Assembly (NCBI GenBank): GCA_910589485.1
Contig: CAJUSW010000010.1
Span: 62,001-126,000, forward strand
Direction of reading: 5' to 3'
Length of the DNA stretch: 64,000 nucleotides
From: an uncultured Duncaniella sp.
Lineage (GTDB): Bacteria; Bacteroidota; Bacteroidia; Bacteroidales; Muribaculaceae
The notes under the pieces were generated by a model that ran no database searches, was not told where the DNA came from, and saw only the letters and a program-made list of their open reading frames with translations. Of this stretch, positions 18,801 through 26,453 are shown piece after piece. Every line of letters starts with the position of its first letter. Position 1 is the first letter of the stretch. Both the position numbers and the translations under genes were made by a program.

Positions 18801-18941
18801 CGTCACCCTGACGGTAGGCGGGGCAATATCCGGAAACTGTTCAAGCGGCAACTGCAATAATCCCAGGATCCCGATTATTACAATCAATACTGAAATAACA
18901 CCTGCTAAAATAGGTCGGTCAATAAATGTCTTTACGGTCAT
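15813..18941 (-). CDS. RND efflux transporter (HAE1/AcrB type), without adaptor
   Basis: Inner-membrane proton-driven exporter of about 1042 residues. I chose the ATG at 18941 (MTVKTFIDRPILAGVISVLI), which matches the usual RND N-terminus; a -7 box TATTTTTG lies at 18960-18967. It has the 12-helix, two-large-loop layout, with the helix-4 proton-relay motif LVIGTVVDDSVVVVEAV, and VPLEESLNGVEDMMYI and GLLAKTAILLTEYA, as in AcrB. It is closely similar to the RND gene at 30337, which does have MFP and OMF partners. No such partners are adjacent here, so it must borrow them or act differently. It is divergent from the LytS/LytT genes, which probably regulate it. Confidence 0.93.
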   Translation of the reverse strand: MTVKTFIDRPILAGVISVLIVIIGILGLLQLPLEQFPDIAPPTVRVTATYTGANAETVQKSVIVPLEESLNGVEDMMYITSTATNTGTASITIYFRQGTDADMAVVNVQNRVASAQGLLPAEVTKSGVTVRKRQNSSLKSITLYSPTDAYDAKFLTNYMKINIEPRISRIAGVGDVNIFSAEYAMRIWLDPAKMSQYGLIPADIDRVLAEQNIESPTGTLGAESTNTFQYVLKYRGRYEDVADYENLVIRALNDGSVLRLKDVATIELGAVNYAMLSETSGHPGANAMIAQTAGSNANEVIKEIDATLEEIRRDLPTGMVLTDISSTKDFLDASIYKVVETLVIALLLVILVVYLFIHDFRATLIPIISIVVSLIGTFAFIYAVGFTLNMLTLFAIVLVIGTVVDDSVVVVEAVQAKFDSGERDPYVATVKAMGGLSAALVTTTIVFMAVFIPVCFMGGTSGTFYKQFGLTMAVAVGISLVNAMTLCPALSALLMRRKEGNVKASSYIERFHYAFDTSLNAVVGQYRTGVLFLFKNRWIVAGLFLLAVGGLVWLMSTAKTGLVPQEDMGTINLNVQVAPGSNLEETRRVMDEIENAIKDIPEISIYSRVSGKNARHDQSASAGSFSIRLINWDERKGAQHDINAVIKEIYKRTSGISSAQIRASQSPMISGYGTGSGFELYVQDRSGKTTDELLAVTREFIDSLNARPEISRAYTTFDTKYPQYMVEVDAVKCLKAGVSPADVLSTLAGYVGGSYSSNLNRFTKLYRVMVQASPESRLDTESLKHMYVRNSSGEMAQIDNFITLTRVYGSESLSRFNLFPAISVYGEQGEGYSSGETLAAIKEVAANYLPVGYGYEFGGMSREEASTGNTTIIVFSICLAFIYLILCALYESLTIPFAVIAAVPFGLAGSFLFARWWGLENNIYMQIGLIMLIGLLAKTAILLTEYATARRKEGMGLVASAISAAKARFRPIVMTTATMIFGMLPLMFASGVGANGNISVGVGTVGGLLFGTLALLFIVPILFVVFQYFHERISPKKRRRSI

Positions 18942-18959
18942 CTCACTGTGAATTTTTCG

Positions 18960-18967
18960 CAAAAATA
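18960..18967 (-). promoter_or_regulatory. Promoter -7 box of the orphan RND gene
   Basis: TATTTTTG on the minus strand, 19 bases before the ATG at 18941. Confidence 0.55.
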
Positions 18968-19009
18968 AATCATTAAACCTTATGCTCGGATGCGAGTCTA
19001 AATATAAAA

Positions 19010-19044
19010 TGGCTAACGGCCTACAAGTAGTGGCAAATGCCATC
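19010..19044. promoter_or_regulatory. LytTR-type direct repeats between RND and LytS genes
   Basis: TGGCTAACGGC starts at 19010 and TGGCAAATGCC at 19031, exactly 21 bp apart, in the divergent promoter region. The site is 43 bases from the RND -7 box and 32 bases from the LytS -7 box (TAACTTTG, 19076-19083), so it can serve either direction. Confidence 0.62.
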
Positions 19045-19075
19045 CTCGTGGCTATTCCATTAAATATAAAATGAT

Positions 19076-19083
19076 TAACTTTG
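19076..19083 (+). promoter_or_regulatory. Promoter -7 box of the LytS-LytT operon
   Basis: TAACTTTG matches the Bacteroidetes consensus and argues that translation starts at the ATG at 19111 rather than at the TTG at 19081, which lies inside this box. Confidence 0.65.
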
Positions 19084-19110
19084 CATAAACCTCACATCAC
19101 ATTCCGGTTG

Positions 19111-20127
19111 ATGAAAAATGTATCACGCTATATCGACCTTGCGTTCTGCCTGCTGGTATTACCGGTAATGGCGATCATATTCCCCATTGAACGATGGTTC
19201 CATAATTTTCAATGGTACGTGATCACTGTGGGTGTATGGCTGTACCTGCTGTACTTTCTGAACCGAGTGGTCACGGTCCCTTCTCTGTTTCATGCAGGGG
19301 TGAGGCGCGTCTCGGGAATAGCTATCATAATCGCCTCGATAGCCGTGACATATTACCTGTCGCAGATAAGCCTCTACAACCCCAAGCCAAACATTCATGA
19401 TTCTGGCATCACACGCATGCTTCCCTCGGTGCAACAATACCAACAGGCCGTGTGGTCACTGTTCATGATCGTCGAGGCATTTAGTTTCGCCATCGGGCTG
19501 CTCACACAGGTGAATATCCAGCGGTCAAGACGCCGGGCTGTCGAAGCCGAAAGGGACCGGGCCGAGATAGAGCTGTACAAGGCTCAGATCAAGCCGCATT
19601 TCATGTTCAACACTCTGAATTCACTGTACGGCCTGTTCCTTACCCGCAACGAGAAGGCTTTGGAATCGCTTGAGAAATTTATATCCATGATGAGATATAT
19701 CCACACCACATCATGCTGTGATTTCGTAAGCCTGACCGAAGAAGTGGACTACATCCGACAATATGTGGGACTCCAGTCTCTGAGACTCAATGAAATGACC
19801 TCGGTCAATCTCGATATCGACATCAGCAACGACAGTGTGAGGATGCCTCCGATGCTACTTGTGACATTTGTCGAGAACTGCTTCAAGCATGGCGTATCGT
19901 CGGTAGAGAGAACATCGATAAACATCACAATCAAGGAGGAGAAAGGTGAGCTTACCTTCTCGACCGCCAACCGCATTTTCCCAGTGAAAAGGATCGGCGA
20001 GCATATGGGTATCGAGAATTGTCGTAAACGGCTCAATCTGCTCTATCCTCACAGCCACTCGCTGAACATCACGAATGACGGAAGAGATTTCCGTGTTGGG
20101 CTTCGAGTGAACCTGACTTCTCAATAG
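19111..20127 (+). CDS. Sensor histidine kinase, LytS/YpdA family
   Basis: Inner-membrane sensor kinase of 338 residues. Four hydrophobic segments span about 8-27, 38-54, 65-85 and 110-132. The kinase core starts with AQIKPHFMFNTLNSLYGLF (phospho-acceptor His near 163) and has the N-box VENCFKHGV (about 255-263) and GIENCRKRL. The missing classical HAMP/PAS parts and the HFxFNxLN box are typical of the LytS-type class that partners LytTR regulators. It is followed by its response regulator after 72 bases and by a small PepSY-like gene. The start is the ATG at 19111. Confidence 0.9.
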   Translation: MKNVSRYIDLAFCLLVLPVMAIIFPIERWFHNFQWYVITVGVWLYLLYFLNRVVTVPSLFHAGVRRVSGIAIIIASIAVTYYLSQISLYNPKPNIHDSGITRMLPSVQQYQQAVWSLFMIVEAFSFAIGLLTQVNIQRSRRRAVEAERDRAEIELYKAQIKPHFMFNTLNSLYGLFLTRNEKALESLEKFISMMRYIHTTSCCDFVSLTEEVDYIRQYVGLQSLRLNEMTSVNLDIDISNDSVRMPPMLLVTFVENCFKHGVSSVERTSINITIKEEKGELTFSTANRIFPVKRIGEHMGIENCRKRLNLLYPHSHSLNITNDGRDFRVGLRVNLTSQ

Positions 20128-20199
20128 ATTGCAAAGGTTGGCGCTCTCTTGTGTTAATTCATTAATATTTAGACACTCTCATAGTATATATTTATCATC

Positions 20200-20916
20200 A
20201 TGATCAGATGTATTGCAATAGATGATGAGCCGATAGCTCTGAGCATAATTCAGGAATATTGCCATAAGTACGGTGATATCCTGCTGGAATGTTTCACATC
20301 GCCGGTAGAGGGGATGCAGAGGATCCGGTCGACGAAGCCTGATGTGGTGTTTCTCGACATTGAGATGAATTCCCACAACGGGGTTGATCTCGCGAAGGAA
20401 CTCCCCGAAGGAACTTGCCTGATATTCACGACTGCATATTCAAATTACGCACTCGACGGATTTGAAGCCGACGCCGTGGACTTTCTGCACAAGCCCATAT
20501 TTTATCCGCGCTTCGAGCGCGCAATGGAAAAGGCGAAGAAATTCATGAGTGCCGGACAGAAAGATGACTCACAAGGTTCCATCACATTGAAATCGGAGCA
20601 TAAGAACGTGGTGATCAACCATCGCGACATAATGGTGATAGAAGCGATGGACAATTATGTGAAGATATTCCGCCGCAACCTACCCACCGTGATACCCCAG
20701 ATCACAATGAAGGAGATGGAATCGATGTTGCCACGTGAGATGTTCCTGAGAATACACCGATCGTTCATAGTCTCGATCCCGCTGATAGAAAAATACTCCA
20801 ACCGCACAGTGTATCTGCGGGACTATCCTACCCCTATACCCGTAGGCCGAAAATATATCGATTCATTCAATAACACCCTATTTTTCAACCAAAGTAACAA
20901 ACAATTATCAAAATGA
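20200..20916 (+). CDS. LytTR response regulator
   Basis: Cytoplasmic regulator of 238 residues. The receiver domain (1-120) has the acidic pocket IDDE (7-10), phospho-acceptor in VVFLDIEM (Asp53) and conserved HKPI near 100. The LytTR DNA-binding domain (about 135-232) shows VVINHRDIMVIEAMDNYVKI and FLRIHRSFIVSI. It pairs with the kinase at 19111. LytTR proteins bind two direct repeats about 21 bp apart; three such sites are in this window (15732, 19010, 23056), which gives a likely regulon of the XusABC-like operon, RND gene and Bcr-type pump. The stop overlaps the next gene's ATG. Confidence 0.92.
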   Translation: MIRCIAIDDEPIALSIIQEYCHKYGDILLECFTSPVEGMQRIRSTKPDVVFLDIEMNSHNGVDLAKELPEGTCLIFTTAYSNYALDGFEADAVDFLHKPIFYPRFERAMEKAKKFMSAGQKDDSQGSITLKSEHKNVVINHRDIMVIEAMDNYVKIFRRNLPTVIPQITMKEMESMLPREMFLRIHRSFIVSIPLIEKYSNRTVYLRDYPTPIPVGRKYIDSFNNTLFFNQSNKQLSK

Positions 20917-21374
20917 AAAAGACATTAGCCATGATGCTGATCGCATTAGCCGCCTCAGCATCGTCGGTAGTATTTGCCGGCACACCCATCCAGCAGTCGG
21001 AACTCCCGAAGGCAGCCCAGACCTTCATCTCCAAATATTTTGCCAATGAAAAGGTGAAGAAAGTTGAGAAGGACAACGGACGCCGCGGCATGGAGTATGA
21101 AGTTGACTTCAACAGCGGAGCCGAGGTGGAATTCAACTCCGAAGGCAACTGGAAGGACGTGAAGGCCGCCAAGGGAAATGCAGTACCTGCCGCAATCGTT
21201 CCCAAGGCCATCGCAACCTATGTGAACAGCAACTTCAGCGGTCAGTCCATCGTGGAGATCTCGCGCAAACGTGGCGGATATGAGGTGGAACTGTCCAACG
21301 GTTCGGAACTGAAGCTCACTGAGGACGCTAAGCCCATGCAGCCACGCCAGCGCGGAAACCGTCCCCGCCGATAA
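20913..21374 (+). CDS. Small periplasmic PepSY-like protein
   Basis: Exported protein of 153 residues: signal peptide (MKKTLAMMLIALAASASSVVFA) then two repeats of the PepSY-like fold (AAQTFISKYFANEKVKKVEK ... YEVDFNSGAEVEFNSEGNW and AIATYVNSNFSGQSIVEISR ... YEVELSNGSELKL). The basic tail PRQRGNRPRR is reminiscent of the basic inserts in the two PepSY membrane proteins. It overlaps the response regulator gene by ATGA, so all three form an operon. Small PepSY-like proteins next to two-component systems may act as periplasmic sensors or modulators (inference). Confidence 0.82.
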   Translation: MKKTLAMMLIALAASASSVVFAGTPIQQSELPKAAQTFISKYFANEKVKKVEKDNGRRGMEYEVDFNSGAEVEFNSEGNWKDVKAAKGNAVPAAIVPKAIATYVNSNFSGQSIVEISRKRGGYEVELSNGSELKLTEDAKPMQPRQRGNRPRR

Positions 21375-21419
21375 CCGGGCACATCTGATCCACCAGCCCA
21401 CTTACAGTGAGCCAAAATA

Positions 21420-21469
21420 TTAACGCACATATAAATCCAACATGGTGTTGCGATTTATATGCGCGTTAA
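21420..21469. terminator. Bidirectional hairpin terminator
   Basis: TTAACGCACATATAAATC (21420-21437) pairs with GATTTATATGCGCGTTAA (21452-21469), 17 of 18 positions, then TTTTAT. It lies between the convergent PepSY-like gene and the MFS gene. Confidence 0.75.
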
Positions 21470-21494
21470 TTTTATAGGTCAAACGGCCAGTCGG

Positions 21495-22664
21495 CTATGC
21501 TCGTCGATAAGCAACTGAAGCGAAACCGAGGGCTGATAGTGAACATATACCCAACAGCAGGAGTGTGGTGGTCATTATGTTGCCAAGACCCACGATCGGC
21601 GACACGAGCCCTCCGAAAAGGAATCCCGAAGCTCCGAATATAGCCGAAGCGGTGCCAACCATAGAGCGACCCTCGTCCATGGCCAATGTTGTGGCCGATG
21701 TGAGAATAAATCCTACGCTCACAAGCATAATGAATGTGAGGATTTCATAAGGCCAAAACGAGGGAAACAGTATGTAGGATATGACCTGGAGAGCTATTGA
21801 TGTCAATATACCTATCGATCCGAAAAACGCGGCATTCTTCATGCGCTTGAATTTCAATGACAGTCCCGAGCCTATTCCGATGCCAAGAGCATTTACCCCG
21901 AACACAATGGCAAACTGCAGCTCGGAAAACCCGAAATGATTCTGAACTATAAAGGATGCGGATGATATGTAAGAAAACAGGACTCCACAGGTAAAGGCAT
22001 ACATGAGAGTATAGACAATGTAGTATCTCAACCGGAATATTTCCGGGAATTTACTGAGCAGGCTTACAACCGATCCTGTATACCTCATCTCTATGGCATG
22101 AGACTCCCTGAATATCACACACATCGCCAGGATGATGACCCCGATGCCAAAGAGAATCCAGAAAATACCTTGCCATCCTACAGCTTCCGACACAAGGCCT
22201 CCGATCACGGGTGCTGTCACGGGAGCAATGCCATTGACCGCTCCGATGATAGCAAGCGTCTTGGCGAGTTCCCTTCCGGAGTAACAGTCAGTGGCAACCG
22301 ATCGGGACAGCACTATGCCTCCGGATCCTCCCAGGCCCTGAATAAAGCGGCATAGGTTGAAAAACTCGATGGACGGAGAATAGATGGCAGCTACAGTTGA
22401 TACCGCGAAGAGCAACATGGCCGACACTAAGATGGCCTTACGCCCATACTTATCACTCAAAGGACCAAAAAATATCTGTCCGATAGCCAAGCCCAACATG
22501 CTTGTGGCAAGACCCATCTGTACCTGTGACGGCGTAGTGTGAAACACTTCAGCCATCGAAGGGAGCGTTGGCAGATACATATCCGTTACAAATGGCCCAA
22601 ATGCCGATAACATCCCAAGAAAAACAATCAGAAATAGAAAATACTTTTTACTGAATTTCGACAT
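21495..22664 (-). CDS. MFS transporter, Bcr/CflA family
   Basis: Inner-membrane drug/proton antiporter of about 389 residues with 12 predicted helices. Family features are FVTDMYLPTLPSMA in helix 1, the motif-A loop GPLSDKYGRKAIL, and CRFIQGLGGSGGIVLSRS. The ATG at 22664 (MSKFSKKYF) is preferred over a TTG six bases upstream. A -7 box TAACTTTG lies at 22681-22688. A long composite palindrome (22718-23051) sits between this promoter and a LytTR-type site at 23056. The gene may originally have been under LytT control. Confidence 0.92.
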   Translation of the reverse strand: MSKFSKKYFLFLIVFLGMLSAFGPFVTDMYLPTLPSMAEVFHTTPSQVQMGLATSMLGLAIGQIFFGPLSDKYGRKAILVSAMLLFAVSTVAAIYSPSIEFFNLCRFIQGLGGSGGIVLSRSVATDCYSGRELAKTLAIIGAVNGIAPVTAPVIGGLVSEAVGWQGIFWILFGIGVIILAMCVIFRESHAIEMRYTGSVVSLLSKFPEIFRLRYYIVYTLMYAFTCGVLFSYISSASFIVQNHFGFSELQFAIVFGVNALGIGIGSGLSLKFKRMKNAAFFGSIGILTSIALQVISYILFPSFWPYEILTFIMLVSVGFILTSATTLAMDEGRSMVGTASAIFGASGFLFGGLVSPIVGLGNIMTTTLLLLGICSLSALGFASVAYRRA

Positions 22665-22680
22665 ACGCAAAATTTTTGTA

Positions 22681-22688
22681 CAAAGTTA
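22681..22688 (-). promoter_or_regulatory. Promoter -7 box of the Bcr/CflA gene
   Basis: TAACTTTG on the minus strand, 17 bases before the ATG at 22664. Confidence 0.6.
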
Positions 22689-22717
22689 CCAACTTTTCTA
22701 TTCAGTTCATAGAATTA

Positions 22718-23051
22718 AGAGGTTGTTTAATAACAAATGTGAAGCCAGAGTGGATGTATTTTTGAGGTAAATTATTTATAATCAGAGAGAGCATAGCTGT
22801 AGCTATGTGACCGATGATTAGGGATAATTTAACCAAAAATACATCCATGAGACAAATCATTCTTTATTTACTAAAACAGATTACGACATCATATGAAACA
22901 AAAGGGAATTACCTTATTTGCATCCAACCCCATGGATGCCTTCCGACCTGAAAATCGGTCACATAGCCACAGCTATGCTCCCTCTTTTCATGGCGGAATC
23001 CATCTCATGGTGTTGGACTCTGGCTTTCACATTTGTTTTTAAACGACCTCT
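22718..23051. repeat. Composite palindromic element with two inverted core units
   Basis: The outer arms pair (AGAGGTTGTTTAATAACAAA at the left end; TTTGTTTTTAAACGACCTCT at the right), followed by GAAGCCAGAGT and its partner ACTCTGGCTTTC. Inside are two smaller palindromes: 22752-22846 (ends GGATGTATTTTT and AAAAATACATCC) and about 22922-23018. Each has at its centre GAGCATAGCTGTRGCTATG with TGACCGAT, in opposite orientation (22787-22814 and 22954-22984). No coding sequence is present. It resembles a non-autonomous mobile or REP-like element. Confidence 0.8.
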
Positions 23052-23055
23052 AATA

Positions 23056-23087
23056 TGGCAAACGGGCATTTTATGATGGCAAATGCA
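23056..23087. promoter_or_regulatory. LytTR-type direct repeats, now distant from a promoter
   Basis: TGGCAAACGGG starts at 23056 and TGGCAAATGCA at 23077, exactly 21 bp apart, as at 15732 and 19010. It lies just outside the right end of the composite palindrome. Removing the 334-bp element would bring it to about 33 bases from the Bcr/CflA -7 box. Confidence 0.55.
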
Positions 23088-23103
23088 ATCTCGCAAGACC
23101 GAA

Positions 23104-24633
23104 TTATTTAAGGGTTCTTACTATCCAATTGAAAAGATCATCAAGATTATAATCCCCGGAATGTGGGCGGTTCCAAGGCAAAAAGAAATCCACGTTCTTT
23201 CCGGTATTCTCTAATTTAACAGCCAGATTGATGGGGACAAGAAACGATGTATCACGATCCTTGGCGCCATGACGGATAAACCAATTCTGTGCGACAGTTG
23301 ATTTCCCATTGTCAATGAAGTTCATAGGATTCATCAGATATACTCTCTTGACCATATCCTTATCCAACTTGGCCGAGGCATCATTCAGGCGGTGACGTAG
23401 ACTGAATTCAGTGAAATTGGCAGCCTCTCCGGCCTTATTTCCAAACACCTTGTTTTCAGGTGACGGAGTGGGTATCAACACACCCATCTGATCAAATGCC
23501 GGCGGGGTTTTCAACGGAGTGACCGAAGCCACAAAACTCAAATACTTGTCAAGATCGAGAGCTGTTACATAATCGCTTGTCTTGTTGAACCTTGGGGCAT
23601 TGCCCGGACCGAATGAAGGAGCTCCACGGCCATCGTCGGTACGCAGGCCCATGCCTCTGCGAGGACCGTTACCAGGGCCTCCCATCGGCCCCGACTTATC
23701 CTGATAGAATTTAAATCCTATTGTGTCGGGAATCTCACAACCCTCTTGCAAGGCGCGATGAGCCGACTGTATAAGAAATGTCTTGAGGAATTCCTTGTAG
23801 TTATCGGCCGTGATGAGATTTCCCGCCTTATCCTTCAATCCGAGTGAATTGATGTAATCGGGGCACTGGGCCGAGAGTTCTTCGGATATCACAATCTGCT
23901 GTTCATTCAAGTGACGCACACCGGTGTTTGTACAACCATACAGCCATTCATACTCCATATCGGCATGATTAAGGTCGGTTATAGGACAATAACATATTGC
24001 GGCAAACACATCATCGCGAGCGTCGGCAGCCCCCATTCGTTTCAAATAAGGCTCATACTCAGGGGCATTGCCAGTGGCACCGAGAAGCGATGATATTGCT
24101 CCTCCCGCGCTCGTTCCATCAGTGAATATGAGTTCGGATTCACCCGGAATAAGGCTGTCATTGTATCGAAGATAGCGCACTGCGGCCTTCAGGTCGAGCA
24201 GTCCGTTTGGAGCTGTGCCGGTGTATATTGTCTTACCGTCACACTCAATTGTGGAGTTGGAGCCTCTTGATCCGGGAATGCACACTACATAACCCTCCTT
24301 CAGTGCACGTCCTGTAGCATCGGACGGTGACGGGGATTTGGCCGTAGATGCCATATAACCGCCTACGTAGGTGCGCATCAGTATAGGCACACGTGGAATA
24401 TCGGCAAGATGCTCCGGCACATAGATATTCAGTGTCTGATAGGTGGAATCTTCCACATTCTTCACATACTGTAGTCCTTCGTATGCCTTATAGGTCACTT
24501 CCTCACCATCGGGCATAAAGAGTGTCTGCCGGGTGAAATTTTCAGGATCGAACCTGAGGGGATCGGACTGAGCCATTGCCATTGATGATGTCGCCCCGAC
24601 AATAAGGGCTGCCATTGTTATCTTTTTATTCAT
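23104..24633 (-). CDS. Tannase-like esterase (subtype B), secreted
   Basis: Exported serine esterase of 509 residues with a signal peptide (MNKKITMAALIVGATSSMAMA). The alpha/beta-hydrolase part shows GYVVCIPGSRGSNSTI, VRYLRYNDSLIPG, the nucleophile motif DGTSAGGAISSLLGATGN (Ser175), and CYCPITDLNHADMEYEW, a pattern close to bacterial subtype-B tannases, which cut galloyl esters. The final histidine is probably in RPHSGDYNLDD. A Gly/Pro/Arg-rich insert lies at about 315-345 (GPMGGPGNGPRRGMG). The start overlaps the sirtuin stop by ATGA, so it is the last gene of that operon. The galloyl-ester substrate is inferred from sequence resemblance only. Confidence 0.72.
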   Translation of the reverse strand: MNKKITMAALIVGATSSMAMAQSDPLRFDPENFTRQTLFMPDGEEVTYKAYEGLQYVKNVEDSTYQTLNIYVPEHLADIPRVPILMRTYVGGYMASTAKSPSPSDATGRALKEGYVVCIPGSRGSNSTIECDGKTIYTGTAPNGLLDLKAAVRYLRYNDSLIPGESELIFTDGTSAGGAISSLLGATGNAPEYEPYLKRMGAADARDDVFAAICYCPITDLNHADMEYEWLYGCTNTGVRHLNEQQIVISEELSAQCPDYINSLGLKDKAGNLITADNYKEFLKTFLIQSAHRALQEGCEIPDTIGFKFYQDKSGPMGGPGNGPRRGMGLRTDDGRGAPSFGPGNAPRFNKTSDYVTALDLDKYLSFVASVTPLKTPPAFDQMGVLIPTPSPENKVFGNKAGEAANFTEFSLRHRLNDASAKLDKDMVKRVYLMNPMNFIDNGKSTVAQNWFIRHGAKDRDTSFLVPINLAVKLENTGKNVDFFLPWNRPHSGDYNLDDLFNWIVRTLK

Positions 24634-25478
24634 TTTTCTTTCAATTTATTTATTACCTCGTCCATGTTTTCTGTAAACGATATGGTGCGCGCCACTGTTT
24701 CTTTAGGTCCCGAAGGGTATTCGGAATTAAGACGGATCAATGTGGCCGACGGGTTGCTGAAAGTCACCTGCTCAAATGGATACCTTATGATTGCCGGAGT
24801 ATTGAATCCTACTCCGAGTTCAAGGAGCACTACCCTTCCCTTACCTGCATAACGTGACATAAAACTCTCGTAATGCATGGCACTCCTATTCCATTCATCA
24901 TCCTGTACAAAATACTGATTCTTGCGGACGTGGACATCCATATTTCCTCCGCAAACAGGACAAACGGGAATATATGCGGGATCAACCGTCAAGTCGTGAG
25001 AATGTTCCAGGATATCTTCAACCGTAGACTTGTCAGAATAAACTTTATTATGGCACCCTACGGCACATTGCATAAGTCCATAATCGCCCTGAACTTCAAA
25101 TATCTTTTCGGGTGAGAAGCCGGCTTTCCGGAACTGTCCATCCACATTTGTGGTTATCACAAAGTAATTCTTATCCTTGACCAGTTCAAGCAAATCCCTG
25201 TAAAGAGGAAACGCATCAGGACGGAAACGGGCATAATCAATGTGACGGGCCCATCGTGCCCAGCGTTCTTCTTCGGTAGGGAAATCGTAGAAACTCGAGG
25301 AGTAAAGATCGGGGAAGCCATACTTATCTATATAATCGGCAAATTCTTTCCTGAACTTCGGGCCGGAATAGTCAAGGCCAGCGGCCGCCGAGAGCCCGGC
25401 TCCGGCTCCAATCACTATTGCGTCGGCCTCATCTATCCTACGTCGGGCTGTAAGTATTCTTTCGCTGAAACTAATCAT
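24630..25478 (-). CDS. SirTM-type (macrodomain-linked) sirtuin
   Basis: NAD-dependent sirtuin of 282 residues. The Rossmann motif is GAGAGLSAAAG (24-34), the ribose-binding motif is TTNVDGQF (109-116), and the general-base His of ordinary sirtuins is replaced by Gln in VQGDYG (130). Zinc ligands are Cys138, Cys142, Cys173 and Cys176. The Gln replacement and TTNxDGQF mark class M sirtuins (SirTM), which in staphylococci and streptococci ADP-ribosylate a lipoylated GcvH-like carrier, a reaction reversed by a neighbouring macrodomain (family knowledge). The macrodomain gene is here just upstream, but no GcvH-L or lipoate ligase gene is seen. The ATG directly abuts a palindromic element. Confidence 0.88.
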   Translation of the reverse strand: MISFSERILTARRRIDEADAIVIGAGAGLSAAAGLDYSGPKFRKEFADYIDKYGFPDLYSSSFYDFPTEEERWARWARHIDYARFRPDAFPLYRDLLELVKDKNYFVITTNVDGQFRKAGFSPEKIFEVQGDYGLMQCAVGCHNKVYSDKSTVEDILEHSHDLTVDPAYIPVCPVCGGNMDVHVRKNQYFVQDDEWNRSAMHYESFMSRYAGKGRVVLLELGVGFNTPAIIRYPFEQVTFSNPSATLIRLNSEYPSGPKETVARTISFTENMDEVINKLKEK

Positions 25479-25664
25479 AAGTAAGTCTTAAAAATTAACC
25501 GCTATATGTAAGTCCTAAAGAGCTTGCCCAATAAATCTTGTTCTTTTTGGTTATTTTGGCATTGTCACTCAGCCGCATAGCTCGCTATGCTCCTTCATTC
25601 CGCAGCCAAAAAACCACAAAAATAACTGCGATTTATTTGTGCATTAATTTTTACGACTTACTTA
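25479..25664. repeat. MITE-like element, long copy, filling an operon gap
   Basis: Terminal inverted repeats AAGTAAGTCTTAAAAATTAA (left) and TTAATTTTTACGACTTACTTA (right, 20 bases or fewer matching). The element fills the whole gap between the start codon of the sirtuin gene and the stop codon of the macrodomain gene; the stop TAA is the element's first three bases on the minus strand. Its centre is a palindrome around CGCATAGCTCGCTATG (25574-25589), like the cores at 2971 and 22787. Shorter copies are at 42433-42523 and 47653-47749. Confidence 0.82.
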
Positions 25665-26453
25665 GCCTAATAACTTCTTATATAAATAATAATCAATGTC
25701 CTTGAACACATTGAAGACAATTGCAGTCAGAGAGCAATCGGGGTGAGCATCCAGATATTCCGAAACTGTCGTCACGGCTATCTCGGAAGCCTTTACGTTG
25801 GGGAACCGAAATTCTCCGGTCGAGATGCAACAGAAAGCGATTGAACCGAGATTCTTTTCATCCGCAAGTTTCAGGCAACTGCGATAGCAGTCGGAAAGCA
25901 GGTGGCAATCCTCTTCGGTGGGATAGTCTCCGTAAACAATGGGACCTACTGTATGTATAACCCATTTTGCCGGGAGGTTATATCCATGCGTAATTTTGGC
26001 TTTGCCTGTCGGTTCCTCATGCCCCTGGGCTTGCATAATTGAGGCACATTCAGCGCGTAGCTCCATTCCGGCAGCCGAGTGGATGGCATTGTCAATGCAA
26101 CGGTGCATGGGGATGAAGCACCCGAGCATCCGCGAATTGGCAGCGTTAACAATAGCGTCCACCTTAAGGCGGGTAATATCTCCCTGCCACAGCCGAAGCC
26201 GGGGATCGCGAGGTGATACCGGGATAGAGTCAAGGCCTACCACTCCCCTCTCACGGCATTGCTCGGCAAGTTCGGCATCCTGAAGAGAAATCAAGCCATC
26301 GGACAATGGTAAAGGCATACGCACATTCATCAGCGAGCGGAGCAAGTTACGTTTCTCCCCAACCGCATCAGGGATTTTGATAGAGGAATACTCAGGGTTC
26401 TCGGCAATGAGAGCCCTGAGCAATGTATCAAGCCGATCAATCTCAGAAATCAT
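25662..26453 (-). CDS. Zinc-type macrodomain, protein-ADP-ribose hydrolase
   Basis: Macrodomain enzyme of 263 residues that removes ADP-ribose from proteins. The ATG at 26453 is chosen; upstream codons back to 26609 lie inside the previous gene. An N-terminal helical extension (1-75) precedes the domain. Motifs: LWQGDITRL (88-96), IVNAANSRMLGCFIPMHRC (101-119), where Cys and His are the likely zinc ligands, and CISTGEFRFP. This matches the macrodomains encoded with SirTM sirtuins in Gram-positive pathogens. It overlaps the PNPOx-like gene by 11 bases and precedes the sirtuin. Confidence 0.9.
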   Translation of the reverse strand: MISEIDRLDTLLRALIAENPEYSSIKIPDAVGEKRNLLRSLMNVRMPLPLSDGLISLQDAELAEQCRERGVVGLDSIPVSPRDPRLRLWQGDITRLKVDAIVNAANSRMLGCFIPMHRCIDNAIHSAAGMELRAECASIMQAQGHEEPTGKAKITHGYNLPAKWVIHTVGPIVYGDYPTEEDCHLLSDCYRSCLKLADEKNLGSIAFCCISTGEFRFPNVKASEIAVTTVSEYLDAHPDCSLTAIVFNVFKDIDYYLYKKLLG

